From assembly GCF_030297175.1 (NCBI RefSeq), contig NZ_AP028070.1, positions 310,001 through 374,000 on the forward strand: DNA of 64,000 nucleotides. Direction: 5' to 3'. The position numbers and the translations under genes were made by a program. Source of the DNA: Marinobacter sp. LA51. GTDB lineage: Bacteria; Pseudomonadota; Gammaproteobacteria; Pseudomonadales; Oleiphilaceae. Below the pieces are notes generated by a model. That model worked only from the letters and a program-made list of their open reading frames with translations. It made no database searches and had not been told where the DNA came from. Positions 46,397 to 55,348 of this stretch are shown piece after piece (the stretch's first letter is position 1; the number at the start of each line of letters is the position of its first letter).

Positions 46397-46558
46397 AAAC
46401 ACCGCCAGTGTTCGGAAGAAGTATCAGGAAAACATAGCACAGCGTGGTTGGAATGAAGGGCGGATTAAAGAAAGCTGCGGGCATAAAATTGGTTGTTGAT
46501 TGATCGATCCTGTTTATATAAGGTGAACGCATTAATAATAAGTAAATCGAGTTGCGCT

Positions 46559-47515
46559 ATGTTTGGAAATACGCTTGCCGGCAATACCGTTTTTAGGGGC
46601 GCCTTCCCGGAAGAAGTCTCGGGATTCGTCAATGATCACATCGGGCAGCATCGTCTGGAGCTCAAGAGCAAGAGCCGGGCGGCCTCCAGTCTCAGTTTTC
46701 GGGAGTTCGCGGGTTTTGGCCTCTCTCGGATCAGCTACGGTAATGAAGTGCGGGTTACAAGCCCGGAACTGGAATCCATTTATCACTTCCAGATCGTTAC
46801 CCGGGGTGAGTGCATCTGGCATCAGGGGGCTGATCAGCTTCGCCTTCAGGCCGGTGAGGCCATGATGGTGAACCCCTATGAGAGGATTGATCTGGAATAC
46901 TCAGCGGACTGCGAAAAGGTGATTATCAAAGTTCCGGAAGAGGTACTCTGTTCCGCCAGGCCTCTCGGTCGTACCGGTGCCCCCGAACAGCCGCTTCGTT
47001 TTGAGCGCAGCCCGGTAAACCTGAAGCTTTGCCCGTCTTTGCCAAGCATCCTGAATGCGGTCTTCTTGGAGCTTGAGGAGGGAGGGGATGATGATATCCG
47101 GTTGGTGTCCGCACCCTATCGGGAAATCATCCTGAAGAAGTTATTGACGGTGTTCCGTAGTACCTGGACGGTCGACGATGATCAGCCGGTTTTCTCGCCA
47201 GCCGTTGCCCGGATGATTCATTACATCGATCAGAATCTGAAGCAGGCCATTGATGTCGAAGAGTTGTCTGCGGTTTCCAATATGAGCGTCAGGTCAATCT
47301 ACAACGCATTCTCGAAAAGCTTTTCGATCACCCCTAAGTGCTATGTGAAACAACGAAAACTGCAGCAATTGAGAGCGGACTTGCTGACGGGTCGATGCCG
47401 AAACGTCACCGAGGTTGCCCTGGATTACGGGTTCAGCCACCTTGGGCGGTTCTCGTCAGACTATCGCAAGATGTTTGGTGAATTGCCCTCAGAAACCCTT
47501 CGCATGGCCGGGTAA
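46559..47515 (+). CDS. AraC/XylS-family transcriptional regulator
   Basis: About 318 aa from the ATG at 46559; upstream in-frame starts exist, including a GTG after AAG at about 46524. The N-terminal half is a cupin-like ligand domain (RGECIWHQGADQLRLQAGEAMMVNP). The C-terminal half has two helix-turn-helix units (IDVEELSAVSNMSVRSIYNAFSKSF and VTEVALDYGFSHLGRFSSDYRKMFG). Family members often bind aromatic acids and activate catabolic operons, fitting the island that begins here. Its target is not certain. Confidence 0.88.
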   Translation: MFGNTLAGNTVFRGAFPEEVSGFVNDHIGQHRLELKSKSRAASSLSFREFAGFGLSRISYGNEVRVTSPELESIYHFQIVTRGECIWHQGADQLRLQAGEAMMVNPYERIDLEYSADCEKVIIKVPEEVLCSARPLGRTGAPEQPLRFERSPVNLKLCPSLPSILNAVFLELEEGGDDDIRLVSAPYREIILKKLLTVFRSTWTVDDDQPVFSPAVARMIHYIDQNLKQAIDVEELSAVSNMSVRSIYNAFSKSFSITPKCYVKQRKLQQLRADLLTGRCRNVTEVALDYGFSHLGRFSSDYRKMFGELPSETLRMAG

Positions 47516-47523
47516 TCCCGGCC

Positions 47524-48330
47524 CTATACCTGAGCCACCTGTCTTTGTTGACCGCATATTTGCCGGGTGACTTTCTCCGCGCACTGCCTGACCTGCTCGA
47601 ACAACGGAGAGCCTTCGCTAATGTCGGTGTCTTGAGCAAGGCCCAGCAGCGTAATGACTGTGACGATGGACCCGTTGAGGTCGTAGACCGGCACGCTAAG
47701 GACATTGATTTCAGGCAGGTAATCGCTGAAAAATGCGCAGTAATTCTTCTGTTTGATTGCTTCCAGATGGGCTCCCAGCTGTTCCCGGGGAATGTCTCTG
47801 CCGTGGTGTTTTGGCAAGTTGCTGGACTGTTTGTAGAACTGATCGATGAGTTCGCGCCGGCGTTCAAGTGGCAGGGCGGCCAGGAAGATGCGGCCAGACG
47901 CGGAATTGAGTGGCGACAGCTCCGCCCCCAGGCGTACGTTGACCGAAATTGGCATGCTTGAGTCGAGCCATTTGATCACCAGTGGACCGGAACCGTTCCA
48001 CACCGTTACTGACACGGTTTTGTCGGTGTCTTCATTGAGCTGGTCAACCGCCTCGTAGGAAAGCTGGATCGGATTGATCCGGCGCAGGGCGGAAATGCCC
48101 AGTGTCAGGCTGGAATTGCCGAGGGTGTACTGGGTCTGGTTGACCTGGTTGATATAACCCTCGCGCAACAGACTGACCAGGTATTTGTGAGCCCGGCTGG
48201 GTGAGAGGTCCAGCGCTCTGGACAGCTCCTTCAGTGAGGGCGGTCGCGCTGCGTTGGCAATGTAATTCAGGATGTGCAGGCCGATTTCGAGAGAACCAAT
48301 TCCCTGCCGCTTGGGGCTTTCGTCAGTCAT
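47524..48330 (-). CDS. IclR-family transcriptional regulator
   Basis: 268 aa from the ATG at 48330 (MTDESPKRQG); the open frame runs further but lacks family sequence. The N-terminal winged helix has PSLKELSRALDLSPSRAHKYLVSLL. The ligand domain has SASGRIFLAALP and the C-terminal VPVYDLNGSIVTVITLLGL. It ends 8 bp from the convergent AraC gene. It lies just downstream of the DcaP-like porin and is the best candidate to bind the ATCC-N7-GAAC operators near 49504 and 55264. Confidence 0.9.
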   Translation of the reverse strand: MTDESPKRQGIGSLEIGLHILNYIANAARPPSLKELSRALDLSPSRAHKYLVSLLREGYINQVNQTQYTLGNSSLTLGISALRRINPIQLSYEAVDQLNEDTDKTVSVTVWNGSGPLVIKWLDSSMPISVNVRLGAELSPLNSASGRIFLAALPLERRRELIDQFYKQSSNLPKHHGRDIPREQLGAHLEAIKQKNYCAFFSDYLPEINVLSVPVYDLNGSIVTVITLLGLAQDTDISEGSPLFEQVRQCAEKVTRQICGQQRQVAQV

Positions 48331-48377
48331 GTAGGCCGTCGCTATGAAGTGATGGATCGTTCCGGGAGCGTATGGAG

Positions 48378-48409
48378 CACAGGTGCCGGGAAGACGGTCG
48401 GCACCTGTG
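48378..48409 (-). terminator. Hairpin between porin and IclR genes
   Basis: CACAGGTGCCG (48378-48388) pairs perfectly with CGGCACCTGTG (48399-48409) over a 10-base loop. It lies 39 bases after the porin stop. There is no T-run on the minus strand. Confidence 0.65.
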
Positions 48410-48447
48410 TCCTTTTGCGGTAAGGGTACCAATTCTGAATGCTCAGT

Positions 48448-49446
48448 TCAGAACGAGTATTTTGCCATTACCTCAATCTGCTGTCCTTCCGGGATCAGCG
48501 GGCCGAACGCCAGATTGTATTTGCGCCATTCCACCCCGACTTCCAGCTCCGGAATGATGTTGTGAATTACATTCACGCGCGGGGCTTCGTACCGGGTGTC
48601 GGCCTGGTCATCAACCTCGACCGTGGTGTAGGCAACATTGGCGCGCCACTGATCGTTCATGACAAAACGGAAACCGGCGTTGAAGCCTGTCTGGCTGATA
48701 GCATCGCCATTCTCGACATCACTGGAAAGGGAGCCCCCGACGCCGACGCCGGTAAAGGCACCCAGGCCCTCACCGTGATGGGCGTTGAGTGTGAGGCTGT
48801 GGCGCCCGAGTTTGATCTCTGAACCAACAGCACCGCCGGCTACGAAGTCACCGTTGGCCACTTCGCGGCCGCTGGCTGTGAGGATCAGTCGGTGGCCACC
48901 GTCGAAGTTCAGGTTGTAGTTGATGGCCAGGTCCGGTGTGTCTGCATCGTTATTGACGGGATCCTGGGCGGTTACCCGGAAATTGTTGAACTGATAGCTG
49001 GCCAGAGTTGTTCGGAAATTGAGACCGCCCAAGGTACCGCGAGGCCCGCCCAGGAAATCGAGGTAATCGTTGTAGGCGACAGCCCAGAATTGGCCGGTCC
49101 AGGTTTGACCTACCGTGGCATTGTCCACCTTGATGAACGCGTGCCGGAGCCGCAGATCATTGTTCTCGCCTGGAAAGAGTCCGCCGTAAAAATCGCCCTC
49201 CACAAACCCCACAATGGTGTGGCCCTGTTTCTGGGTGACGGTCTTAAGGTTGAGGCGGCTCTGATTGGCGCGACCGAAGAAGCGGGACTCGCCTTGTTCG
49301 GGATCTTCGTAGATGCCCTCTGCCTTCAGATAGCCACCGATGCTGACGCTGGTGCCTTTGAAGGTGCCGAGGTCGAGGGCGAGGGCGGGAGTGGCGCTAA
49401 GGGTAGAGGCTACCGCCAGCGCCATGAGTGATTTTTGATAGTTCAT
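48448..49446 (-). CDS. DcaP-like trimeric outer-membrane porin
   Basis: A 332-aa protein. The signal peptide ends ATPALA, followed by a short N-terminal segment and a 16-strand-type barrel with alternating patterns and a terminal AKYSF. Motifs GYLKAEGIYE, SRFFGRANQSRLNLKT and TVGQTWTGQFW fit the DcaP family, which takes up dicarboxylates and aromatic acids. AAGGAG precedes the ATG. Two ATCC-N7-GAAC sites lie 58-93 bp upstream. It likely admits the aromatic acid used by the Liv-type importer. Confidence 0.88.
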   Translation of the reverse strand: MNYQKSLMALAVASTLSATPALALDLGTFKGTSVSIGGYLKAEGIYEDPEQGESRFFGRANQSRLNLKTVTQKQGHTIVGFVEGDFYGGLFPGENNDLRLRHAFIKVDNATVGQTWTGQFWAVAYNDYLDFLGGPRGTLGGLNFRTTLASYQFNNFRVTAQDPVNNDADTPDLAINYNLNFDGGHRLILTASGREVANGDFVAGGAVGSEIKLGRHSLTLNAHHGEGLGAFTGVGVGGSLSSDVENGDAISQTGFNAGFRFVMNDQWRANVAYTTVEVDDQADTRYEAPRVNVIHNIIPELEVGVEWRKYNLAFGPLIPEGQQIEVMAKYSF

Positions 49447-49503
49447 TTGCCTTCTCCTTGTTGTTGGGCAATTGAACTATCGGTTATTCAGTGCAGGTCA
49501 AAT

Positions 49504-49539
49504 ATCCCGAGAATGAACATCACTATCCGTATTCTGAAC
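49504..49539. promoter_or_regulatory. Paired ATCC-N7-GAAC operator upstream of the porin
   Basis: ATCCCGAGAATGAAC (49504-49518) and ATCCGTATTCTGAAC (49525-49539) start exactly 21 bp apart, two helical turns. On the minus strand each reads GTTC-N7-GGAT, a variant of the GTTC-N7-GAAC IclR-type box seen at 58997-59111. The pair sits between the livF end and the porin start. Confidence 0.6.
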
Positions 49540-49541
49540 AT

Positions 49542-50255
49542 TTAAACGCTAAGCGCGGTTTCGACCTTTTCGACGTTGGCATCCAGTTCCTCGCAGCTGC
49601 CATCAAAGTGAACCTTGCCCTTTACCAGCACCACATGGCGGTCGCAGAGCTTTTTCAGGGCCTTGATGTTTTTGTCCACAACCAGTGTCGAAATGCCGGA
49701 TTCGCGGATCGTGGCAATGACGTTCCAGATATCCTGTCGAATCAGAGGCGCCAGGCCTTCGGTGGCTTCATCAAGGATCATCAGCCGGGGATTGGTGACC
49801 AGAGCCCGGCCGATTGCGAGCATCTGTTGCTCACCGCCGGACAACTCCGTGCCCAGGTTCGATAACCGTTCCTGAAGGCGGGGAAAAGTGGCCATGACCC
49901 GGTCAAAATCCCAGCCGATCCTGCCGCTGCTGTCCGGACGTGCGGCCATCTGCAGGTGCTCGCGGACGGTAAGATTGTGGAACATGCCCCGTCCTTCCGG
50001 CACATAGGCAATGTCGCGTCGCATCCGTTTCCAGGTGGGCAGGTTGCTGATGTCCTGTCCGTCGAAATAGACGTGGCCACTGCGCGGTGCCACGATGCCG
50101 AGAAGGGACTTGAGCGTGGTGGTCTTGCCCATGCCATTACGCCCCATCAGACTCATGGACTGTCCTTTCTCCAACTTGAAGGACAGGTCGTGCAGGATGT
50201 GGCTTCGGCCATAAAGGGTGTTCAGATTCTTTACTTCCAGAAGGCAGTTGCTCAT
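49542..50255 (-). CDS. ABC transporter ATP-binding protein, LivF type
   Basis: A 237-aa ATPase with Walker A GRNGMGKTTTLK, signature ELSGGEQQMLAIG and Walker B RLMILDEATEGLAPLI, characteristic of LivF. It is the last gene of a five-gene hydrophobic amino acid/amide-type importer. The start overlaps the livG stop by 4 nt. Context beside benzoate genes suggests an aromatic acid as substrate rather than a branched-chain amino acid. Confidence 0.92.
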   Translation of the reverse strand: MSNCLLEVKNLNTLYGRSHILHDLSFKLEKGQSMSLMGRNGMGKTTTLKSLLGIVAPRSGHVYFDGQDISNLPTWKRMRRDIAYVPEGRGMFHNLTVREHLQMAARPDSSGRIGWDFDRVMATFPRLQERLSNLGTELSGGEQQMLAIGRALVTNPRLMILDEATEGLAPLIRQDIWNVIATIRESGISTLVVDKNIKALKKLCDRHVVLVKGKVHFDGSCEELDANVEKVETALSV

Positions 50256-51025
50256 GCGGCTTCCTCCTCGTCTTCTTTCCCCAGATAGGCCTCTTTGACC
50301 CGAGGTTCGTTGCGCACTTCATCGACCGTGCCAGTGATCAGGTGAGTGCCGTTGTCGAGCACGGTCAACTGGTCGGAGAGTTCGAAAATGGCGTCCATGT
50401 CGTGCTCTACCAGGACAATGCTGTAGCTCTGCTTGAGTTCGTTCAGTAGCTCGATAATGCGCTGGGATTCCTCGTGACCCATGCCCGCCATGGGCTCATC
50501 CAGAAGCAGGATGCAGGGGTCGGTCGCCAACACCATGGCCAGTTCCAGCTGTCGCTGCTCCCCGTAGGAAATTTCCGCGGCGACCGTGTTGATGCGACTG
50601 TCGAGACCAACCTGGCGCAGTGCTTTTTCGGCAGCGTCCCGTACCAACGTGTTGGAATGGCGTGATGCAAACAGATTAAAGCTTCCGGTGAAGCGGCGCT
50701 GGGCCGCGACGGCGCAGTTTTCCAGGCAGGTAACATCGGCGTAGATATTGGTTTTCTGGAAGCTGCGGCCAATGCCCCGGCGCACAAACTTCCAGGGCTT
50801 CATGCCTTCAATCTGAACGCCTTTATGGAAGATGCAGCCACTGGTTGGCTTCAGGGTTCCGCACAGCATGTTCAGCAGCGTACTCTTGCCAGCGCCGTTG
50901 GGGCCGACTACACCGTGCAGTTGCCGGTCCCGGAACTGCAGTGAAATGTCGTTGAGTGCCTTGATGCCGCCCCAGTGTTTGCTGAGGGATTCGGTTTCCA
51001 GAATGATGTCGTTGGCCATGATCAT
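50252..51025 (-). CDS. ABC transporter ATP-binding protein, LivG type
   Basis: A 257-aa ATPase with Walker A GPNGAGKSTLLN, signature-region ISYGEQRQLELAM (the LivG form with SYGEQ) and Walker B CILLLDEPMAGMGHEES. It overlaps livM by 4 nt upstream and livF by 4 nt downstream. It forms the heteromeric ATPase with LivF. Confidence 0.92.
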   Translation of the reverse strand: MIMANDIILETESLSKHWGGIKALNDISLQFRDRQLHGVVGPNGAGKSTLLNMLCGTLKPTSGCIFHKGVQIEGMKPWKFVRRGIGRSFQKTNIYADVTCLENCAVAAQRRFTGSFNLFASRHSNTLVRDAAEKALRQVGLDSRINTVAAEISYGEQRQLELAMVLATDPCILLLDEPMAGMGHEESQRIIELLNELKQSYSIVLVEHDMDAIFELSDQLTVLDNGTHLITGTVDEVRNEPRVKEAYLGKEDEEEAA

Positions 51026-51978
51026 TTCTCCAGCAGTTTTTCGAGGTAGCCGGCCAGGCCTTTGCGCAGCAGCAGGACCATCAGGATGATGGCGCCGCCC
51101 ATAAACAGCATCCAGTCTTCGCTCATGTGCTCGAAGAAATACTGCAGGCCTTCATAGGTGATGGTGCCGAGAATGGCGCCGTAGATGGTGCCCATACCGC
51201 CGAGGATCGACATCACCAGCGCGGTGCCGGACATTTCCCAGGTCATGAACTGCGGGTTCACGTAGCCGTACTGCAGGGCGAACAGCAATCCGGCGTAAGC
51301 GGCCAGGGTGCTGCCAATGATGTAGCTGATCAGGCGGAACGCGAAAATGTTGTAGCCCAGGGCTTCGGTTCGCTCAGGGTTCAGACGGCTGGCTTCGACA
51401 ATGCGGCCAAAGCGTGAACGCAGGGTGATTTTGATGGCCAGCAGGGTAACCAGTACGGCCAGCAGTGACAGGTAATAGAAGTGCGTTGGGTTATCCAGAT
51501 TCAGGAAGTTCAGGCCAAAGATGCTGGTCTCTGGCTTCATGAAGATGAACAGGCCGTCATTGCCCCCGAACTCCAGAGAGTCGAAGAAGAAGTAGTAGGC
51601 CATCTGCGATATCGCGAGGGTAATCATGATGAAGTAGATGCCGGAGGTGCGCAGAACGACGACACCAACAACCAGGGCAATCAAGGCGCTGATTGCCAGG
51701 ATGTAGACGGCATAAATCCAGAAATTAACGGCTTCGTACTCCGGGGTGAGAATTACAAACAGGTACCCACCCAGTCCGTAAAAGAGGGCGTGCCCAAGGG
51801 TCACCAGACCAACACGGCCTACCAGGAAATCCAGGGACATCACGAACACCGCCAGAATCAGGATGGTGGTGGCCTTTCCGACGAAGAACGAGTTGTCCTC
51901 CAGGAACAGGGGGATGCAGAGGGCGATAAGAAAGAATATCGCCAGGAAAATGCGCTCGGTGCGTTTCTCGAAAATCAT
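51022..51978 (-). CDS. ABC transporter permease, LivM type
   Basis: A 318-aa membrane protein with about ten helices and the LivM signature GLVTLGHALFYGLGGYLF and AAYAGLLFALQYGYVNPQFMTWEMSG. It pairs with the LivH-type permease encoded upstream. It starts 13 bp after the LivH stop. Confidence 0.92.
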   Translation of the reverse strand: MIFEKRTERIFLAIFFLIALCIPLFLEDNSFFVGKATTILILAVFVMSLDFLVGRVGLVTLGHALFYGLGGYLFVILTPEYEAVNFWIYAVYILAISALIALVVGVVVLRTSGIYFIMITLAISQMAYYFFFDSLEFGGNDGLFIFMKPETSIFGLNFLNLDNPTHFYYLSLLAVLVTLLAIKITLRSRFGRIVEASRLNPERTEALGYNIFAFRLISYIIGSTLAAYAGLLFALQYGYVNPQFMTWEMSGTALVMSILGGMGTIYGAILGTITYEGLQYFFEHMSEDWMLFMGGAIILMVLLLRKGLAGYLEKLLEK

Positions 51979-51991
51979 GTTCGGCTCCCGC

Positions 51992-52855
51992 TTACTTGGC
52001 GAACAGGCCCTGGGGCTTCACCAGCAGCACCAGGATCATAAAGATGTAAATAATCATGTTGGACATGCTGGGCATCAGCACCGCTGCGAACGTGCTGATG
52101 ACGCCAACTAACAGTGCACCCACAAAGGCACCTTTAATCGAACCCATGCCACCGATGACGACCACCACGAAACAGGTGATCAGCACGCTTTCGCCCATAC
52201 CCGGCACGATGGAACGCATCGGTGCGGCGATAATGCCGGACACCGCGGCCAGCATGACGCCAATGGCAAACACGATGGTGTAAAGGCTCTTGATGTTGAC
52301 GCCCAGGGCTTCGACCATTTCACGGTTGGATTCCCCGGCTCGGATCAGCATGCCCAGGCGGGTTTTACTGACAACGAAATAGAGCGCGGCGGCGATAGCG
52401 ATGCAGATCAGTGCCGCAAAAATGCGGTAGATCGGGTAGCTGGAGTTGTCAGTGAAGGGGACAGATCCGCCAAGCGCGTCCGGAACGGCAACGCCGTAAG
52501 GATCATTACCCCAGAGAATGCTTTGCAGGGAGTTGAAGACGAAGATCATGCCGATGGTTAGCAGCACCTGATCCAGGTGATTGCGATTGTATAATCGCTG
52601 TATCAGCACCCGCTCGATCAGAATGCCCAGGCCTAGCGCGATCACCGCGGACAGTAGCGCCGATAGCGTAAAGCTGCCGGTGATTGAGACGAAGTACCAC
52701 ACCAGGTACGCGCCGACCATGTACATGGAACCATGGGCCAGATTGAGAATGCCCATTACGCCAAACACAAGGGTCAGACCAGAGGCAATCAGAAACAGCA
52801 GCAACCCGTACTGGATACCATTAACGAGTTGCACGAAGATAAGTTCGGTAGACAT
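51992..52855 (-). CDS. ABC transporter permease, LivH type
   Basis: 287 aa from the ATG at 52855 (MSTELIFVQLVNGIQYGLLLF); a TTG 12 bases earlier is less likely. The LivH motif is GVMGILNLAHGSMYMVGAY, and VVVIGGMGSIKGAFVGALLVG lies in the second half. The substrate-binding protein gene is 98 bp upstream on the same strand. Confidence 0.92.
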   Translation of the reverse strand: MSTELIFVQLVNGIQYGLLLFLIASGLTLVFGVMGILNLAHGSMYMVGAYLVWYFVSITGSFTLSALLSAVIALGLGILIERVLIQRLYNRNHLDQVLLTIGMIFVFNSLQSILWGNDPYGVAVPDALGGSVPFTDNSSYPIYRIFAALICIAIAAALYFVVSKTRLGMLIRAGESNREMVEALGVNIKSLYTIVFAIGVMLAAVSGIIAAPMRSIVPGMGESVLITCFVVVVIGGMGSIKGAFVGALLVGVISTFAAVLMPSMSNMIIYIFMILVLLVKPQGLFAK

Positions 52856-52953
52856 AGTGATACCCAACGGTTTTACAGAGAAGTCAGTTCAGGTACGGGG
52901 AGGTAACTTCGGGTTAGCCCCCGGCTATTGCCGGAGGCTTTCGGAGCCGGTGC

Positions 52954-54129
52954 TCAGAGTTTGCAACCACGAGCCGGGTCTTCCAACGCCGCTGCGGCGA
53001 CGCTCTGCACCACGTTCACGCCATTCTTCACTTCCCGCAGATAGACGTTCTGGATCGGGTTGTGGGCCTTGGAGAAGGTGAACTCTCCACGCGGGCTGTC
53101 GATGGTCAGCTTTTCCATGGTGCTGATCACGGCCTGCTTGTCCGAAATGTCACCCTTGAGCTGATCAATGGTGTTGGCGATGGCCTGCCCCGCGTCATAA
53201 CCCTGTACGGCGTAGATGTCCGGGTAATGGCCGTATTCGGTATTGAAGGCTTTGCGGAACTCCCGGTTCTTGGGAACATCCAGTTGCTCTGCATAATGCA
53301 GACCGGTCATCACGCCTTCGGCAGCGTCGCCCTGCGCCTGCAGAGTGCCTTCGGTGAGGAAGCCGGACCCCAGCAGCGGAATTTTGCCGCGCAGGCCCAT
53401 GGCATCGTAGTCCTTCACGAACTTGATGGCACCGCCGCCAGCGAAGAAGGTGAATACAGCATCGGGATTTGTATCCGCGATGGAGCTCACATGAGACTGG
53501 AAGTTGGTAGATGGGAAGGGCAGGAGCACTTTCTCGACAATCTCGCCACCGCCAGCAGTGAACGACTCTTCAAAAGCGTCCAGGCTCTCGCGGCCCATGC
53601 CGTAGTTCCAGCTGATGGCATAAACTTTCTTGTAACCCTTTTCCAGAGCAACTTTGCCCATGGGATAGGACGGCTGCCAGGATGAGAAGGACGTCCGGAA
53701 CATGTTGGGCGAGCACAATGGGCCTGTAGCCGCTGCCGCACCTGCGTTCGGAATGATCATCACGGTATCCTTGCCGCGAAGCATCTTGATCATTCCCATG
53801 GCAACACCGGAATGAACCGGGCCAATTATAAAGTCCGCTTCGTGTTGGTTCAGCAGAGACGACGCCAGTTCCGGAGCCCGTGATGGTTTGGCTTCGGTAT
53901 CCAGCTCAATAAATTCAATGTCCGCGCCGTGCAGGTTGGCGGCGTTTTCCTTCAGCGCCAGCTTCAGGCCATCGCGGCCGGCTTCGCCCAGCTGTGCGTA
54001 TATGCCACTGAATGGCAACATGACACCGACTTTCACGGTGTCGCCAGCGGCTGCCAGGGCGGTAGTGGATAGCCCGGCGGTAAGGGTGGTTGCCAGTACA
54101 GCACCGGCAAGTGTTTTGATCCTGCTCAT
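52954..54129 (-). CDS. Periplasmic substrate-binding protein of the Liv-type importer
   Basis: A 391-aa Leu/Ile/Val-type binding protein. The signal peptide is cleaved after TTALA, and the mature part starts GDTVKVGVMLPFSGIYAQLGEAGRDGLKLAL. A two-lobed receptor fold is indicated by ADFIIGPVHSGVAMGMIKML and VYAISWNYGMGRESLDAF. It is the first gene of the import operon. The ligand is unknown; benzoate-related acids are favoured by location. A 25-bp dyad upstream may control it. The 98 bases down to livH hold no further gene. Confidence 0.91.
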   Translation of the reverse strand: MSRIKTLAGAVLATTLTAGLSTTALAAAGDTVKVGVMLPFSGIYAQLGEAGRDGLKLALKENAANLHGADIEFIELDTEAKPSRAPELASSLLNQHEADFIIGPVHSGVAMGMIKMLRGKDTVMIIPNAGAAAATGPLCSPNMFRTSFSSWQPSYPMGKVALEKGYKKVYAISWNYGMGRESLDAFEESFTAGGGEIVEKVLLPFPSTNFQSHVSSIADTNPDAVFTFFAGGGAIKFVKDYDAMGLRGKIPLLGSGFLTEGTLQAQGDAAEGVMTGLHYAEQLDVPKNREFRKAFNTEYGHYPDIYAVQGYDAGQAIANTIDQLKGDISDKQAVISTMEKLTIDSPRGEFTFSKAHNPIQNVYLREVKNGVNVVQSVAAAALEDPARGCKL

Positions 54130-54182
54130 TTCAACACCTCAAATTGTTGTTGTGCGGTACTGTCATTAGAGGCGTCAAAGCG

Positions 54183-54207
54183 GTGCAGAAATATCCATTT
54201 TCTGCAC
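54183..54207. promoter_or_regulatory. Perfect dyad upstream of the import operon
   Basis: GTGCAGAAA (54183-54191) and TTTCTGCAC (54199-54207) form a perfect 9-bp inverted repeat with a 7-bp spacer, 54-78 bp before the binding-protein ATG. It is a likely operator. It does not match the ATCC/GAAC or GTTC/GAAC boxes, so a different regulator is implied, perhaps the AraC-type protein. Confidence 0.55.
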
Positions 54208-54274
54208 ACCGGTGTCCCCTGTATGCACGCCTGCACGGGGAGAATCAGAACCGAAGAAAACCAGGGTGATCGTT

Positions 54275-55195
54275 TTACCGCGACAGGTCCGCGTACACGC
54301 GACTGGTCAGATCCTTCTGGATCTGAAGTCGGTCAGTAATGCCCTGTACAACCTGCATGCGTGCCACGGCGCCACTTTGGATTGCCTCCATGGCGCGCAG
54401 CGCGTCACCGGATTGCTCCAGGCAGTGGTTGCAGGACTTGGCAATCTGGTCCATGCCCTCGCCGGCATCGGTGGCTGTGGTATTCAGGTTGTCGGCTATG
54501 GCGCGAATGTCCTCGCTGGATTGGTTTGCCCGCAAAGACAGGTTGCGGACTTCGTCGGCAACCACCGCAAACCCGCGACCGTGTTCGCCGGCGCGGGCGG
54601 CCTCAATTGAGGCATTGAGCGCCAGCAGATTCGTCTGTTTGGCGATGTCCTGTATTTTTGCAACGATGTCGGCGATTTCTTCCGACTGATTTCCCAGTTC
54701 GTTGAATACCGTGTCGATGCGTTCCATGTAGCTTGCCAGCTCGCGGATGGCGGCCTCTGAGCCACTGATGCAGGCGTGGCTCTCGGTCACTTTTGCGCCG
54801 GATGCCTTGGCCAGCTTTCCGGCCTCGGCCATCTCGGCCAGGATCGAATCGACGTTGGCGCGCAGGTCATCAAGGTGTGCCATGAGATCCGGGTCAGGTT
54901 CGGACGCCTGCACTGGCTGCTCAGGAGCAAGTGCTTCAGGTGTGGGGTCTGGCAGTTGCGGTTCGGCAGGGACCTCGACATAGCGGGTTTCAGTGACTGT
55001 GATCGGGTACTTCAGGTAGCAAAGCCAGGACAGGCTGGCGAATGCCAGGGCGACTGAGGCGAGCACAGTCTCCTTTGCAGAATCGGCGCTGAGCAGAAGA
55101 GTGACAATGGCGGCAAAGACGCCAGCGAGTGCGATCAATGCAAAGTATTTGGTAGGGCGGGATGGCTCGGAGGCCAGGGTGGCGGTGTTGGCCAT
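54275..55195 (-). CDS. Short membrane methyl-accepting chemotaxis protein
   Basis: A 306-aa protein. Two hydrophobic helices near the N-terminus ([18 protein letters not shown] and [18 protein letters not shown]) have almost no periplasmic loop. A Pro/Glu-rich linker (about 75-105) is followed by a signalling domain with the hairpin tip [44 protein letters not shown]. There is no HAMP and no extracellular ligand domain. It may sense a cytoplasmic or membrane state, such as import or metabolism. It lies between the import operon and the pca operon and carries the same paired operator as the porin. Confidence 0.86.
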   Translation of the reverse strand: MANTATLASEPSRPTKYFALIALAGVFAAIVTLLLSADSAKETVLASVALAFASLSWLCYLKYPITVTETRYVEVPAEPQLPDPTPEALAPEQPVQASEPDPDLMAHLDDLRANVDSILAEMAEAGKLAKASGAKVTESHACISGSEAAIRELASYMERIDTVFNELGNQSEEIADIVAKIQDIAKQTNLLALNASIEAARAGEHGRGFAVVADEVRNLSLRANQSSEDIRAIADNLNTTATDAGEGMDQIAKSCNHCLEQSGDALRAMEAIQSGAVARMQVVQGITDRLQIQKDLTSRVYADLSR

Positions 55196-55263
55196 GGTTC
55201 GGGTTCCATCGGACTAAGGTTGTTTCTGCAACAAGAAACTAAGGGCTGCGAGCCCCTGAGCCT

Positions 55264-55299
55264 ATCCGTAGGCTGCAAACCATTATCCGTATTTTGAAC
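55264..55299. promoter_or_regulatory. Paired ATCC-N7 operator upstream of the chemoreceptor
   Basis: ATCCGTATTTTGAAC (55285-55299) matches 14 of 15 bases of the 49525-49539 site. A weaker copy, ATCCGTAGGCTGCAA (55264-55278), starts exactly 21 bp before it, the same spacing as at the porin. The pair is 69-104 bp upstream of the chemoreceptor start, on the side expected for a minus-strand promoter. Confidence 0.55.
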
Positions 55300-55305
55300 A
55301 CCGGC

Positions 55306-55341
55306 CACCAAACAGGCTGGCTCACGCCAGTCTGTTTGGTG
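55306..55341 (-). terminator. Long hairpin after pcaD
   Basis: A 16-pair stem (CACCAAACAGGCTGGC with its complement, one G-T pair) encloses a four-base TCAC loop, 7 bp beyond the pcaD stop. There is no T-run on the minus strand, so it may stabilise the 3' end or act with Rho. Confidence 0.7.
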
Positions 55342-55348
55342 AGAACGA

